The position numbers and the translations under genes are program-made. A stretch of 64,000 nucleotides of DNA, taken from the NCBI RefSeq assembly GCF_900478135.1, contig NZ_LS483470.1, positions 3,775,001 through 3,839,000 of the forward strand. The letters are read 5' to 3'. Shown here piece after piece: positions 41,629-50,763 of this stretch; the first letter of the stretch is position 1; every line of letters begins with the position of its first letter. This DNA comes from Leminorella richardii. Lineage in GTDB: Bacteria > Pseudomonadota > Gammaproteobacteria > Enterobacterales > Enterobacteriaceae. Below the pieces are notes generated by a model that was given only the letters and a program-made list of their open reading frames with translations, searched no databases and was not told where the DNA came from.

Positions 41629-41705
41629 TGGGGTGGCTAATGGGACTTGAACCCACGACAACTGGAATCACAATCCAGGGCTCTACCAACTGAGCTATAG
41701 CCACC
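41629..41705 (-). tRNA. hisR: tRNA-His (GTG)
   Basis: The 77-nt gene begins GGTGGCTATAGCTCAG with the extra 5' G typical of tRNA-His. It has anticodon GTG in CTGGATTGTGATTCCAG, the T-arm GGTTCGAATCC-like TGGGTTCAAGTCCCA, and an encoded CCA. Confidence 0.97.
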
Positions 41706-41770
41706 ATAAATCTTTGCTCAACCTGGTATTTCAACCACCTTGGATCTTATCACGCCCTGCGCACTTTTAA

Positions 41771-41847
<77 letters not shown>

Positions 41848-41869
41848 GCAGCGCGCCGTTGCGGAAAGG

Positions 41870-41898
41870 ATAGTACGGATTTAATCATCTTCTGTCTA
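41870..41898 (-). promoter_or_regulatory. Promoter of the argX-hisR-leuT-proM operon
   Basis: On the minus strand -35 TAGACA (41893-41898) and -10 TACTAT (41870-41875) are 17 bp apart, followed by a GC-rich discriminator typical of stringently controlled stable RNA promoters. The remaining sequence 41899-42212 upstream of sstT shows no gene. Confidence 0.75.
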
Positions 41899-42212
41899 GC
41901 CCTTTTTTCACTAATTTTTTTGTTTGCTCACTTCATCAGCGATTAGCGCAATTTTTTATCACAAACCGGCGATAAATTCGCTTCTAGTGGTAATTAATTT
42001 ACTTTAATACCCATTTTTTACTTCCAGAAATCCCCAACCTCTTTTAAAGTCTCTTTAAGCAAGAAATAAAAATAATCTTGTCTATAACAGCAAACACCCC
42101 CTTCTGAACGGCCTGTGCGCTATTTCTACTCCAGCGCAGTGACAATATTGTCAATAAAAATGGTCACCAGAAGGGTCGGCTCGGAAAAACATCTATTTTA
42201 GGGATCGCCACA

Positions 42213-43475
42213 GTGAGTCATACAAATAAGCCTTTGCGCTTTATTCGGGGAAGTCTGGTTACTCAAATCCTTATAGGCCTCGTCGCCGGGATTATTCTTT
42301 CTTTAATTTCACCCTCAGCGGCTCAGGCCGTTGGGCTGTTGGGAAATCTGTTCGTCAGCGCATTAAAGTCCGTCGCGCCGATTCTGGTTTTCATTCTGGT
42401 AGCCTCCTCTATTGCTAACCACAAGCAAGGGCAGAAAACCAACATGAAGCCAATCATTATTCTGTACCTAATAGGCACTTTCTGCGCAGCACTGATTGCC
42501 GTTATCGGCAGCTTCCTGTTTCCTTCAACTCTGCTTCTGGCAACCAACGAAGCCTCTATCGCACCACCGGGAAGCGTAGTAGAAGTCCTGCACGCTGTGC
42601 TGTATAAAATGGTCGACAACCCCATCAGGGCGTTGATGGAAGCTAACTATATCGGCCTGCTGGTTTGGGGGATTGCACTGGGCGTCGCGCTTCGCCACGC
42701 GTCAGAATCAACCAAAACTGTTGTCAGCGATCTATCTTATGGCATTACCTTTATTGTTCGTTTGGTTATCCGCTTCGCGCCCGTTGGTATCTTTGGCCTG
42801 GTTGCTGCAACCATGTCCGATCCCAATGCCGGATTCTCAGCATTCCGCGGCTACGCTCACCTGTTAACTGTTCTGATCGGCTGTATGGCGCTTGTTGCTC
42901 TGGTGCTCAATCCGCTGATTGCCTATCTGGTTATGCGTGAAAATCCATATCCGCTGGTTTTCGCCAGCCTGCGCGACAGCGGTATCCCAGCCTTCTTTAC
43001 TCGCAGTTCAGCGGCCAACATCCCCGTCAACATGGCTCTGTGCAAGCGCTTAAAGCTTAAGGAAGAAACCTACTCTGTCGCGGTTCCTCTAGGCACCGCC
43101 ATCAACATGGCCGGTGCGGCAGTAACAATTACCGTTCTGACCCTTGCCGCAGTGCACACGCTGGGTATCGCTGTTGATATTCCTACGGCCCTACTGCTAA
43201 GCGTCATTGCCTCTGTCTGCGCCTGCGGCGCTTCTGGCGTAGCCGGCGGCTCTTTGCTGCTGATCCCAGTAGCGTGCAGCATGTTCGGTATTCCTAACGA
43301 AATCGCCATGCAGGTAGTTGCCGTTGGCTTTATCATCGGCGTACTGCAGGACTCCGTTGAAACCGCCATCAACTCCTCTACCGACGTTGTGTTTATCGGT
43401 GCGGTGTGTAAAGCGGAAGAGAAAAAAGAAGCTCTGCTGGAAACCTCTGATAAAGCGGTTGCTGAAGAGAGCTAG
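42213..43475 (+). CDS. sstT: Sodium:serine/threonine symporter SstT
   Basis: The 420-residue inner-membrane carrier belongs to the dicarboxylate/amino acid:cation symporter family. It has about eight helices plus re-entrant loops and family stretches SLRDSGIPAFFTRSSAANIPVN and PLGTAINMAGAAVTITVL. SstT imports Ser and Thr with Na+. The start is GTG with AGGGA upstream. In E. coli sstT is far away, and yifK occupies the place between wecG and argX. Confidence 0.95.
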   Translation: MSHTNKPLRFIRGSLVTQILIGLVAGIILSLISPSAAQAVGLLGNLFVSALKSVAPILVFILVASSIANHKQGQKTNMKPIIILYLIGTFCAALIAVIGSFLFPSTLLLATNEASIAPPGSVVEVLHAVLYKMVDNPIRALMEANYIGLLVWGIALGVALRHASESTKTVVSDLSYGITFIVRLVIRFAPVGIFGLVAATMSDPNAGFSAFRGYAHLLTVLIGCMALVALVLNPLIAYLVMRENPYPLVFASLRDSGIPAFFTRSSAANIPVNMALCKRLKLKEETYSVAVPLGTAINMAGAAVTITVLTLAAVHTLGIAVDIPTALLLSVIASVCACGASGVAGGSLLLIPVACSMFGIPNEIAMQVVAVGFIIGVLQDSVETAINSSTDVVFIGAVCKAEEKKEALLETSDKAVAEES

Positions 43476-43495
43476 GCTCTGCAAGCATAAAGAGT

Positions 43496-43530
43496 AAAAA
43501 GCCCGTTTCAGTAATGAAACGGGCTTTTTT
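43496..43530. terminator. Bidirectional terminator between sstT and wecG
   Basis: GCCCGTTTCA (43501-43510) and TGAAACGGGC (43515-43524), a perfect 10-bp stem with loop GTAA, flanked by A5 and T6. It can end both sstT and the convergent ECA operon. Confidence 0.93.
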
Positions 43531-43548
43531 ATACAAATGACACTGTGC

Positions 43549-44277
43549 TTATAGGCGATTAGTGTAGTGATAAATCACGTACTTAAGCAGCTTGGCCTGG
43601 CGACGCCAGCGCGTTGGCTGAGCCAGCAGCCGATACAGCCACTCTAGCCCCATATTTTGCCAGGCTTTCGGCGCGCGCTTAACGTGCCCGGTGAACACGT
43701 CATAGGTTCCGCCAACGCCCATGTACAGAGCATCTGGGTAGACATTTCGACAGTCGCGCATAAAGATTTCCTGCTTCGGCGAGCCCATCGCTACCGTCAC
43801 AAACTTTGCTCCGCTGTCACGAATGCGTTCAAACAGCGCGCTGCGCTCTTCTGGCTTAAAGTAACCGTCCTGACTACCAACAATGTTCACCTGCCACTGG
43901 TCTTTCAGCTTCTGCTCAGTCTGTGCCAGAATCTCTGGCTTACCGCCAATCAGAAAAACCGGAATGTTTTTCTTTCCGGCCTTTTCCATCAGCGCTTCCC
44001 ACAGGTCTGCACCAGCAATGCGCTGCATGTCTGCGTCAGGATACTTACGGCGAATAGAACGAACGATGCTGACGCCATCGGCATATTTGTACTCAGCCGC
44101 ATCAATTAGCTCGCGCAGGGCCTTATCCTGCTCCGCAGTCATCACTTTCTCTGCGTTAATGGCAATGAGCGTTCCGGTTTTCAGAGAGCCTTCATCAAAA
44201 AGATGATCGACAAACTGGGCCATATTTCGAAAGCCCCAAATATCAATACCGCGAATACTGTACTTAAGCGTACCCAC
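43549..44277 (-). CDS. wecG: UDP-N-acetyl-D-mannosaminuronic acid transferase WecG
   Basis: The 242-residue WecG/TagA/CpsF glycosyltransferase adds ManNAcA to lipid I to make ECA lipid II. Motifs include INAEKVMTAEQD, YADGVSIVRSIRRKYP and VAMGSPKQEIFMRDC. It is the last gene of the ECA operon and probably associates peripherally with the inner membrane. Confidence 0.96.
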   Translation of the reverse strand: MGTLKYSIRGIDIWGFRNMAQFVDHLFDEGSLKTGTLIAINAEKVMTAEQDKALRELIDAAEYKYADGVSIVRSIRRKYPDADMQRIAGADLWEALMEKAGKKNIPVFLIGGKPEILAQTEQKLKDQWQVNIVGSQDGYFKPEERSALFERIRDSGAKFVTVAMGSPKQEIFMRDCRNVYPDALYMGVGGTYDVFTGHVKRAPKAWQNMGLEWLYRLLAQPTRWRRQAKLLKYVIYHYTNRL

Positions 44278-44287
44278 TTACTCTCTC

Positions 44288-45658
44288 CTACACTACTTCT
44301 GCTTTATCAACCTTTGTCTGCCCGGAGGACAAAGAACCGCGCACCCGCTGTCGGATCATGCCGCAGACGTCAAAAGCCCAGTACAACAGCTTGGCCATAA
44401 TCAGGCAAAGCGCAAAAATAAGGCCAAAGAAAACGACTCTCGACACAAAAGAGTCCAGCCCTTCTCTGGCCAGAACAATGATATTAAACACCGCCCCAAA
44501 ACAGAACGCCTGCATAATGGCGCCCTTATAGCGGTTAGTCTCGGCTTTCCCTTTTTCGTAAATCCAGTCGAACCACTTAACGATAAGCCCGACCAGCAGC
44601 GCACCCAGAGGAATAAACCAGATACCGCCCATAACAACCAGCGATCCGATAAGCGTCGGCGAAATGGCTAGCCCCGCATGATAGTTAAGCACTTCCCAGG
44701 TAAAATAGTTAGCGGTATTCACCACCAGATTCGGCCGGTCAGGCCACACCCAGCTGGGAATAAAAACGTAAAAATCGCGCACAATAGGCGCCAACCCTTG
44801 GAACTCTATCTTGTCATAGTTTTGCAGCAGCAGCGCCAGGTTCTCCCAAGGGGAGAAGGTATCCCGCGTCAGGTACAGGAAAGTATAGAACGCCTCTGCC
44901 CCAGTGACATTCATTCCGTATCGCTTAAGCGCCAGCCAGAACATGCCGACAACGCCAACAACGCCGGCCATGACCAGCATCCAAAGAGTAATGTGGCCAC
45001 GGGCAATGCCAATAAACAGGAACAGCGAGAAGGCAATCAGAATATTTGCCCGCGTCCCGCCAACCACGACGTAGGTCAAAATGCCAAACGCCACGGTGGA
45101 AATCAGAAACAGGAACCAGCTGCGCGTGTTTTCCTTAAGGAAATAGACAATCAGCATGGCCGGAATAAAAAAGTAGAAAAAGCGCTTAAGGGCTACACCA
45201 GAAACGTCACTGGAAAAGATCTGGCTATATTTTTCCAGCTTAAACAGCAAGAAGCCGTTTTGTAAAAAGAAAATGCCCACGGTCGCAATAGCCACCAAGG
45301 CCAGCATCATCCACGTCAGATTGGTCTCTACTCGGTTCATGGTAAACAGCGCGGGTCTCGGTGTCGCGCTCGCCTTTACCAGTCTGGTTTTATAACAAAC
45401 ATAGTAAATCGCATAAAAACAGGTAGATGACAGCAGCGCATTAAGTAAAGAGTCAACTTCAACCACCTGGACGTCAAACTGAAACACCAGCAAACAGGTC
45501 AGCGGAAAACCAAAGTAAAACGTTAACAAATACAGCAGAGAAAACAGAACGTTAAAGTTAAATTTTACCCGCCTAAACTCTTTGTAAGTGAGCGTTAAAA
45601 TAAAGCAGAGTGAAATAAGATAAACGGCGAATAGCCCACCAAACTGCGCTAACTCCAT
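44288..45658 (-). CDS. wzyE: ECA polymerase WzyE
   Basis: The 456-residue protein with about eleven membrane helices polymerises ECA trisaccharide repeats at the periplasmic face. Stretches such as YLTRDTFSPWENLALLLQNYDKIEFQGLAPIVRDFYVFIPSWVWPDRP are typical of WzyE. Its start overlaps the wecF stop by one base, and WzzE sets its chain length. Confidence 0.95.
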   Translation of the reverse strand: MELAQFGGLFAVYLISLCFILTLTYKEFRRVKFNFNVLFSLLYLLTFYFGFPLTCLLVFQFDVQVVEVDSLLNALLSSTCFYAIYYVCYKTRLVKASATPRPALFTMNRVETNLTWMMLALVAIATVGIFFLQNGFLLFKLEKYSQIFSSDVSGVALKRFFYFFIPAMLIVYFLKENTRSWFLFLISTVAFGILTYVVVGGTRANILIAFSLFLFIGIARGHITLWMLVMAGVVGVVGMFWLALKRYGMNVTGAEAFYTFLYLTRDTFSPWENLALLLQNYDKIEFQGLAPIVRDFYVFIPSWVWPDRPNLVVNTANYFTWEVLNYHAGLAISPTLIGSLVVMGGIWFIPLGALLVGLIVKWFDWIYEKGKAETNRYKGAIMQAFCFGAVFNIIVLAREGLDSFVSRVVFFGLIFALCLIMAKLLYWAFDVCGMIRQRVRGSLSSGQTKVDKAEVV

Positions 45659-46737
45659 TATCCCTCCCCCACTGCAATCGCCAGCGCCTGCTTCCAGCCG
45701 TCAACATAGTTTGGATTAAAAAACGCAATCTGACTTTTGTCGACCTCAGACATGCGCCCTTTCGCCTCACTCACTTTATCCACATCAAGATCGTCGCCAT
45801 AGAAGACAAACGGCACCCCCTGCTCCTGCAGGTCGTGCCAGAACGGATTATGTCGACTGATAACAAAGGGAACACCGCTTTGAATCAGCAGACACAGGGT
45901 ACCAATTCCCTGCTGGCGATTAAAAATAAAGTAGCCAAGGCTACAGTTTGCCAGCATCGTTAAATAGTCATCAAAGGGAATTTGTTCCGTCAGCAGAGTC
46001 ACCTGCCCTTGAGGAAACAGCGCGGCCGATTTTTCCGCAATCTCATCGATATAGGTTTGATTATTTTTCGGATAGCCCAGCGGCACCAGCACGTTAAGAT
46101 CCTGCATCTCACCAAAACGGCGATGAATGTCTTCCAATGCTTCAACGTGCCTATTGGTTCGGTCTCCCGAGTTACCGACCAGAATCGTCAGCTTTTTACT
46201 GCTCAAACTGTCCGGAGAGGGCGGGCAATAGTCTGGATTCATGCGAGTAGGGAAATAGAGCAGCGAGCTGGGAACGTCAGAGTGCCTAGCTGCGTAGTGA
46301 AGCAAATCACCGCGCGTGGCGAATACGTGACCAACTTTCCCTTGTGCGAGTCGGCGCAGCCGATAAAACAGGCGAAACTTTATGCTTTGAGAGTCTTCAT
46401 ACAGGTCAGCGCCCCAAATGTGCCAGCTCACCCTCTGGGCAGGGATCTGATTAAGTAACAGCGCTAGCCACAGGCGAGCGTTGAACTGACCGTGAAACAG
46501 AAAGCGGGCATTTTTATCCGCTTTGGCGCGTGAAATAACGGCTTTGGCTAGGCTGGCCTTATTCTCATAGCGCTCAATCGTTAAACGTTCAAATTCCGCA
46601 AACGGCGCGCCGTCCTTCGCCGCCACCATAAAGTGTGTCGCCATCTCTGACGACGCCAGTTCGTCATTAAAAAAGCGCAATACTGTCGCGTTATGATGAG
46701 GAATATCGGAACCCAAAATATGAATCAACGTTGTCAT
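45658..46737 (-). CDS. wecF: Fuc4NAc transferase WecF (TDP-Fuc4NAc:lipid II transferase)
   Basis: From the ATG at 46737 the protein has 359 residues, exactly the E. coli length, and starts MTTLIHILGSDIPHHNATVL. It adds 4-acetamido-4,6-dideoxygalactose to finish the ECA repeat unit (lipid III). The start overlaps the wzxE stop as ATGA, which decides against the upstream in-frame ATG at 46773. Confidence 0.96.
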   Translation of the reverse strand: MTTLIHILGSDIPHHNATVLRFFNDELASSEMATHFMVAAKDGAPFAEFERLTIERYENKASLAKAVISRAKADKNARFLFHGQFNARLWLALLLNQIPAQRVSWHIWGADLYEDSQSIKFRLFYRLRRLAQGKVGHVFATRGDLLHYAARHSDVPSSLLYFPTRMNPDYCPPSPDSLSSKKLTILVGNSGDRTNRHVEALEDIHRRFGEMQDLNVLVPLGYPKNNQTYIDEIAEKSAALFPQGQVTLLTEQIPFDDYLTMLANCSLGYFIFNRQQGIGTLCLLIQSGVPFVISRHNPFWHDLQEQGVPFVFYGDDLDVDKVSEAKGRMSEVDKSQIAFFNPNYVDGWKQALAIAVGEG

Positions 46738-47984
46738 GACCGTCCACGATAAATAAGGAAAACGCTGCTGCAAAGCATAAAGTAAATGATATAGGTCGCC
46801 ATATAGGACTGTGCCGCGCCTACCGCGCCGTTCATAGGTATAAGGTAGTGAGAAAAACCGGTCAGCAGGGCAAACTGACTCACCTCAGTTAAGACATAGA
46901 AGCGCAGAGACGCTTTGGCAATCACCAGATAGCCAAACACGTATGAACCCACTTTCAGCACATCACCCACCAGCTGCCAGGCAAACAGATCCCTCATAGA
47001 GACAAACTGACTGGAAAACAGCAGCCAGATGGCAAAGTCTCTTAGCAGCCACACCGTAAAGCTTACAGCAGCGACGGCGGGCAGCACAAAACGCAATGAG
47101 CGAAAAATCTCTCTGGAAATATCCCGCTTTTCCGTCAGCTTTGACAGTGTCGGCAGCAGATAAACGGTAAATGAGGCGGTAATAAACTGCAGATAGGCGT
47201 CAGAAATACTGCTTACCCCCTGCCAAATACCCACTTCATCCCAGCTGTACTGTTCCGCCAGAAGGTTTCGCATTATCACGTAGGCCACCGGCAGCGTCAC
47301 TGACGTAATCAGCGCCATAACGGTGAACTTACCGAGATTGCTCGCCATGGCCTTATCCCAAGCGGGCTTGAGATAGCTCAGCGGCATAGGGCTGCGCCGA
47401 TACAGAATGATACCCGCAGGAAGCACCGTCAACGCGGGAACTAACGCCAACCCCGCCAGAGCGCCCTTGTAGCCACCAAACCAGTAACAGGCAATGTAGC
47501 CAATAACCCCAAGCAGACTACCTCCGATAACCCCCAGCGCGTTGCCCATCGCGTCGCGATAGCCTTTGAGGATCGCCAAAAAGAAGTTGGCATAGGCAAT
47601 GCCCATCTGAATAAAGGCTACCGCCCAAACTACGTCAAGATATCGGGTATGGCCAAACAGCCCTTGGCTTATGGGTTCAGCAAACAGGATGAAAACGACC
47701 GCCAGCAGCGTCGAAAAGCCTAAAATCAGACTGGCAGATGTCCCCACGGCTTTACGCAGCTGGGACGGGTCTTGTTGATACTGGGCAACGTAGCGCGTCA
47801 CACCGTTAAAAATACCGGCACCGGACAGAACCCCCAGCACCGTAATCAGCTGCCTGAAGTTCCCCGCCTGCCCCACACCGCTGGGGCCGAACGATACCGC
47901 CAGCAGCTTAACGATCAGCAGCCCTACGCCAATTTTTATCAGCGTAGAGCCAGCGGTCCATATTGATGCCTTAGCCAGGGACAT
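46734..47984 (-). CDS. wzxE: ECA lipid III flippase WzxE
   Basis: The 416-residue polytopic protein (about 12 helices) of the MOP/PST superfamily moves undecaprenyl-linked ECA repeat units across the inner membrane. The start MSLAKASIWTAGSTLIKIGVGLLIVKLLAV and GPSGVGQAGNFRQLITVLGVLSGAGIFNG are diagnostic. It lies between wecE and wecF, as in other enterobacteria. Confidence 0.96.
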   Translation of the reverse strand: MSLAKASIWTAGSTLIKIGVGLLIVKLLAVSFGPSGVGQAGNFRQLITVLGVLSGAGIFNGVTRYVAQYQQDPSQLRKAVGTSASLILGFSTLLAVVFILFAEPISQGLFGHTRYLDVVWAVAFIQMGIAYANFFLAILKGYRDAMGNALGVIGGSLLGVIGYIACYWFGGYKGALAGLALVPALTVLPAGIILYRRSPMPLSYLKPAWDKAMASNLGKFTVMALITSVTLPVAYVIMRNLLAEQYSWDEVGIWQGVSSISDAYLQFITASFTVYLLPTLSKLTEKRDISREIFRSLRFVLPAVAAVSFTVWLLRDFAIWLLFSSQFVSMRDLFAWQLVGDVLKVGSYVFGYLVIAKASLRFYVLTEVSQFALLTGFSHYLIPMNGAVGAAQSYMATYIIYFMLCSSVFLIYRGRS

Positions 47985-47985
47985 A

Positions 47986-49116
47986 TCAGGCGAAGTAGCT
48001 CAGAATAGTATTGATTACCGTGCGCTGATTAACGTCAGTCATGTTATAGAACATCGGTAAGCGAACCAGACGATCGCTCTCTTTGGTGGTATAGCGGTCT
48101 TCGCCGTGGAACTCACCAAACTTCTCACCGGCCGGGCAGGAGTGCAGCGGGATATAGTGGAACACCGCCATAATTTCTGCTTCTTTCAGATAGTTGATAA
48201 AGCGCGTGCGGTCTTCAACATCACTCAGCTTGATATAGAACATGTGAGCGTTATGTTCACAGTTGGCGGGAACGATGGGTAAAGCAATTCGTCCCTTGTC
48301 CGCCAGCCCTTTAAACGCGCTGTAATAGTTGTTCCAGAGTGCCAGACGGCGCTGGTTAATTTCCTGAGAAACTTCCAATTGAGCCCACAGATAGGCCGCC
48401 TGAAGGTCTGACATCAGATAGCTGGAACCAATGTCGCGCCAGGTGTACTTATCCACTTGGCCACGGAAAAACTGGCTGCGGTTAGTGCCTTTTTCGCGGA
48501 TGATTTCTGCACGCTCAATCAGCGCAGGATCGTTAATCAGTGTGGCTCCGCCTTCACCACCGGCGGTGTAGTTTTTCGTCTCGTGGAAACTGTAGCAGCC
48601 AATATGGCCAATGCTGCCCAGCGCTTTGCCCTTGTAAGTCGACATTACGCCCTGCGCAGCGTCTTCCACCACGTAAAGGTTATACTTCTTCGCCAGCGCC
48701 ATAATGACATCCATTTCACAGGCCACGCCGGCATAGTGAACGGGAACGATAACGCGGGTTTTTTCCGTGATAGCGGCTTCAATTTTGGTTTCATCGATGT
48801 TCATCGTATCCGGGCGCACGTCCACGAATACCGCCTTTGCACCGCGAAGCACAAAGGCGTTTGCGGTAGAGACGAAGGTAAAGCTTGGCATAATGACTTC
48901 ATCGCCCGGCTGGATGTCCAGCAGAAGCGCAGCCATCTCCAAAGATGCCGTACAGGAAGGCGTTAAAAGCACTTTATGGCTGCCGAAGTTCTGCTCTAGC
49001 CACTGCTGGCAGCGACGGGTAAATCCACCGTCTCCGCACAGCTTGCCGCTGCCCATAGCAGCCTGCATATAGTCAAGTTCTGTTCCAACAACCGGGGGCG
49101 CATTAAACGGAATCAT
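47986..49116 (-). CDS. wecE: TDP-4-oxo-6-deoxy-D-glucose transaminase WecE
   Basis: The 376-residue PLP aminotransferase makes TDP-Fuc4N from TDP-4-keto-6-deoxyglucose. The PLP lysine is in SFHETKNYTAGGEGGA, and the start MIPFNAPPVVGTELDYMQ aligns with E. coli WecE. The ATG at 49116 has AGG eight bases upstream; a GTG three codons earlier (49125) would overlap that site and is rejected. Confidence 0.97.
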   Translation of the reverse strand: MIPFNAPPVVGTELDYMQAAMGSGKLCGDGGFTRRCQQWLEQNFGSHKVLLTPSCTASLEMAALLLDIQPGDEVIMPSFTFVSTANAFVLRGAKAVFVDVRPDTMNIDETKIEAAITEKTRVIVPVHYAGVACEMDVIMALAKKYNLYVVEDAAQGVMSTYKGKALGSIGHIGCYSFHETKNYTAGGEGGATLINDPALIERAEIIREKGTNRSQFFRGQVDKYTWRDIGSSYLMSDLQAAYLWAQLEVSQEINQRRLALWNNYYSAFKGLADKGRIALPIVPANCEHNAHMFYIKLSDVEDRTRFINYLKEAEIMAVFHYIPLHSCPAGEKFGEFHGEDRYTTKESDRLVRLPMFYNMTDVNQRTVINTILSYFA

Positions 49117-49132
49117 TTTCTTCACCTAATTA

Positions 49133-49843
49133 TTATCTGTATAGCCAATATGCTGTGCTGTGAACGGAAGCACCGCTTCTAATATAAAGGCGTAAGGCGG
49201 CAATATTTCCCATCTGAGTGGCGACATAAAGCGTCTTTAGCTCTTTTTGTACGCACCAGCGCTTTGCGGCGTTCATCAACGCCAGCCCAGCGCCCCGTCG
49301 GCCACGTTCAGGCCAGGCGGCCAGCAGGCCAATCCGGCCCTGCTGTTCATCAATTTGTCTTAACGTCACAAAGCCCAGCGGCTGCTGTGCTTCGTCTTCA
49401 ATCATCAGGCATACGTGATCAAAGGTACCCAGCACGGCCTTTTCCGCCCACAGTGCGTAAAAGCGAGCGCTGTCGCCTTCCTGATACCAGGGTGCCCGAA
49501 AGCGGCTTTGGCGAAAGGCGGCAGATGCTGCCGTGCGCAGAGCAGGAATATCGCTCTCCGTTGCCAAACGGCAGTAATGCCCGGCAGCAGGCTCACTTAC
49601 CGACTGTGCATCCAGCGTCAGTTGAAAATCGACTTCCCCTTCCACCAGCTGAAAGCCAAGCGCGTTTAGCCCGTCAATCACCTCTGAGCGTTCTGCGGGC
49701 ACCTTGGCCTGAAGGCGCTGATAGCCCAACAGGGAATCGGCATCCAGCGGAGCAGCATCATCGGAAAAATTCAGCTTGGCGCTGGAAAGGGAAAAAAACT
49801 CGCTTTCCCAGGGCAGGGCATCAATACTGGCGCGGACGGACAT
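49133..49843 (-). CDS. wecD: TDP-fucosamine acetyltransferase WecD
   Basis: The 236-residue GNAT-fold enzyme acetylates TDP-Fuc4N to TDP-Fuc4NAc. It shows SRFRAPWYQ, GLLAAWPERGRRGAGLALMNAAKRW (acetyl-CoA loop) and the C-terminal VATQMGNIAALRLYIRSGA with AYWLYR end, all as in E. coli WecD. Its start overlaps the end of rffH by 23 bp. Confidence 0.95.
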   Translation of the reverse strand: MSVRASIDALPWESEFFSLSSAKLNFSDDAAPLDADSLLGYQRLQAKVPAERSEVIDGLNALGFQLVEGEVDFQLTLDAQSVSEPAAGHYCRLATESDIPALRTAASAAFRQSRFRAPWYQEGDSARFYALWAEKAVLGTFDHVCLMIEDEAQQPLGFVTLRQIDEQQGRIGLLAAWPERGRRGAGLALMNAAKRWCVQKELKTLYVATQMGNIAALRLYIRSGASVHSTAYWLYR

Positions 49844-50702
49844 GGAGTAAGTCCTGCAGATACTTGCCGTAGCCGGTTTTAGACATCAGGGTTGCGGCTT
49901 TTTGCACGCCCGCATCGTCCAGCCAGCCGTTGCGCCAGGCGATTTCCTCCAGACAGGCTATCTTAAAGCCCTGGCGCTTCTCCACCGTCTGCACAAACGT
50001 GCTGGCTTCAACCATGCTGTCGTGAGTACCGGTATCCAACCAAGCAAAGCCTCGCCCAAGCAGCTCAACGCTCAGCGAGCCCTGCTCAAGATACATCTGA
50101 TTAATACTGGTAATTTCCAGCTCGCCGCGCGATGAAGGCTTAACCCGTTTAGCCATATCCACCACCTGACGATCGTAAAAGTAGAGGCCAGTGACCGCCC
50201 AGTTTGACTTAGGCTTCACTGGCTTCTCTTCAATCGACAGGGCGCGAAAGTTTTCATCAAACTCCACGACGCCAAAACGCTCCGGATCCATGACCTGATA
50301 GCCAAACACCGTAGCGCCGCTGTCTCTGGCCACAACGTTACGCAGCTTCGGCGTGAAGGACTGGCCAAAGAAGATGTTGTCACCCAGCACCAGACAGCAT
50401 GAATCACCGTCGATAAACTCTTCGCCAATAATAAATGCCTGAGCCAGGCCGTCCGGGCTAGGCTGCTCGGCATAGCTTAATCGAATGCCAAACTCCTCAC
50501 CCGACCCCAACAGGCGGCGAAAGGCGGGCAGATCTTCCGGCGTAGAAATAATTAGAATGTCCCGAATGCCCGCCAGCATCAGTACCGACAGCGGGTAGTA
50601 AATCATCGGCTTGTCGTAAATCGGCAACAGCTGCTTCGATACGCCCCGAGTAATTGGATACAGTCGCGTACCGGAACCGCCCGCCAGAATAATGCCTTTC
50701 AT
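49821..50702 (-). CDS. rffH: Glucose-1-phosphate thymidylyltransferase RffH (RmlA2)
   Basis: The 293-residue enzyme (E. coli length) makes dTDP-glucose. It has the nucleotide-binding LAGGSGTRLYPITRGVSKQLLPIYDKPMIYYPLS at the N-terminus and LGDNIFFGQ, WAVTGLYFYD and GFAWLDTGTHDS later. The start MKGIILAGG at 50702 is preferred over an ATG seven codons upstream. Confidence 0.96.
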   Translation of the reverse strand: MKGIILAGGSGTRLYPITRGVSKQLLPIYDKPMIYYPLSVLMLAGIRDILIISTPEDLPAFRRLLGSGEEFGIRLSYAEQPSPDGLAQAFIIGEEFIDGDSCCLVLGDNIFFGQSFTPKLRNVVARDSGATVFGYQVMDPERFGVVEFDENFRALSIEEKPVKPKSNWAVTGLYFYDRQVVDMAKRVKPSSRGELEITSINQMYLEQGSLSVELLGRGFAWLDTGTHDSMVEASTFVQTVEKRQGFKIACLEEIAWRNGWLDDAGVQKAATLMSKTGYGKYLQDLLHVRPRQY

Positions 50703-50763
50703 CGTTTTGTTATCCTCAAGCACCTCCGGCCGTCAGGCCAGAGGACTGATAATCTTTATAGGA

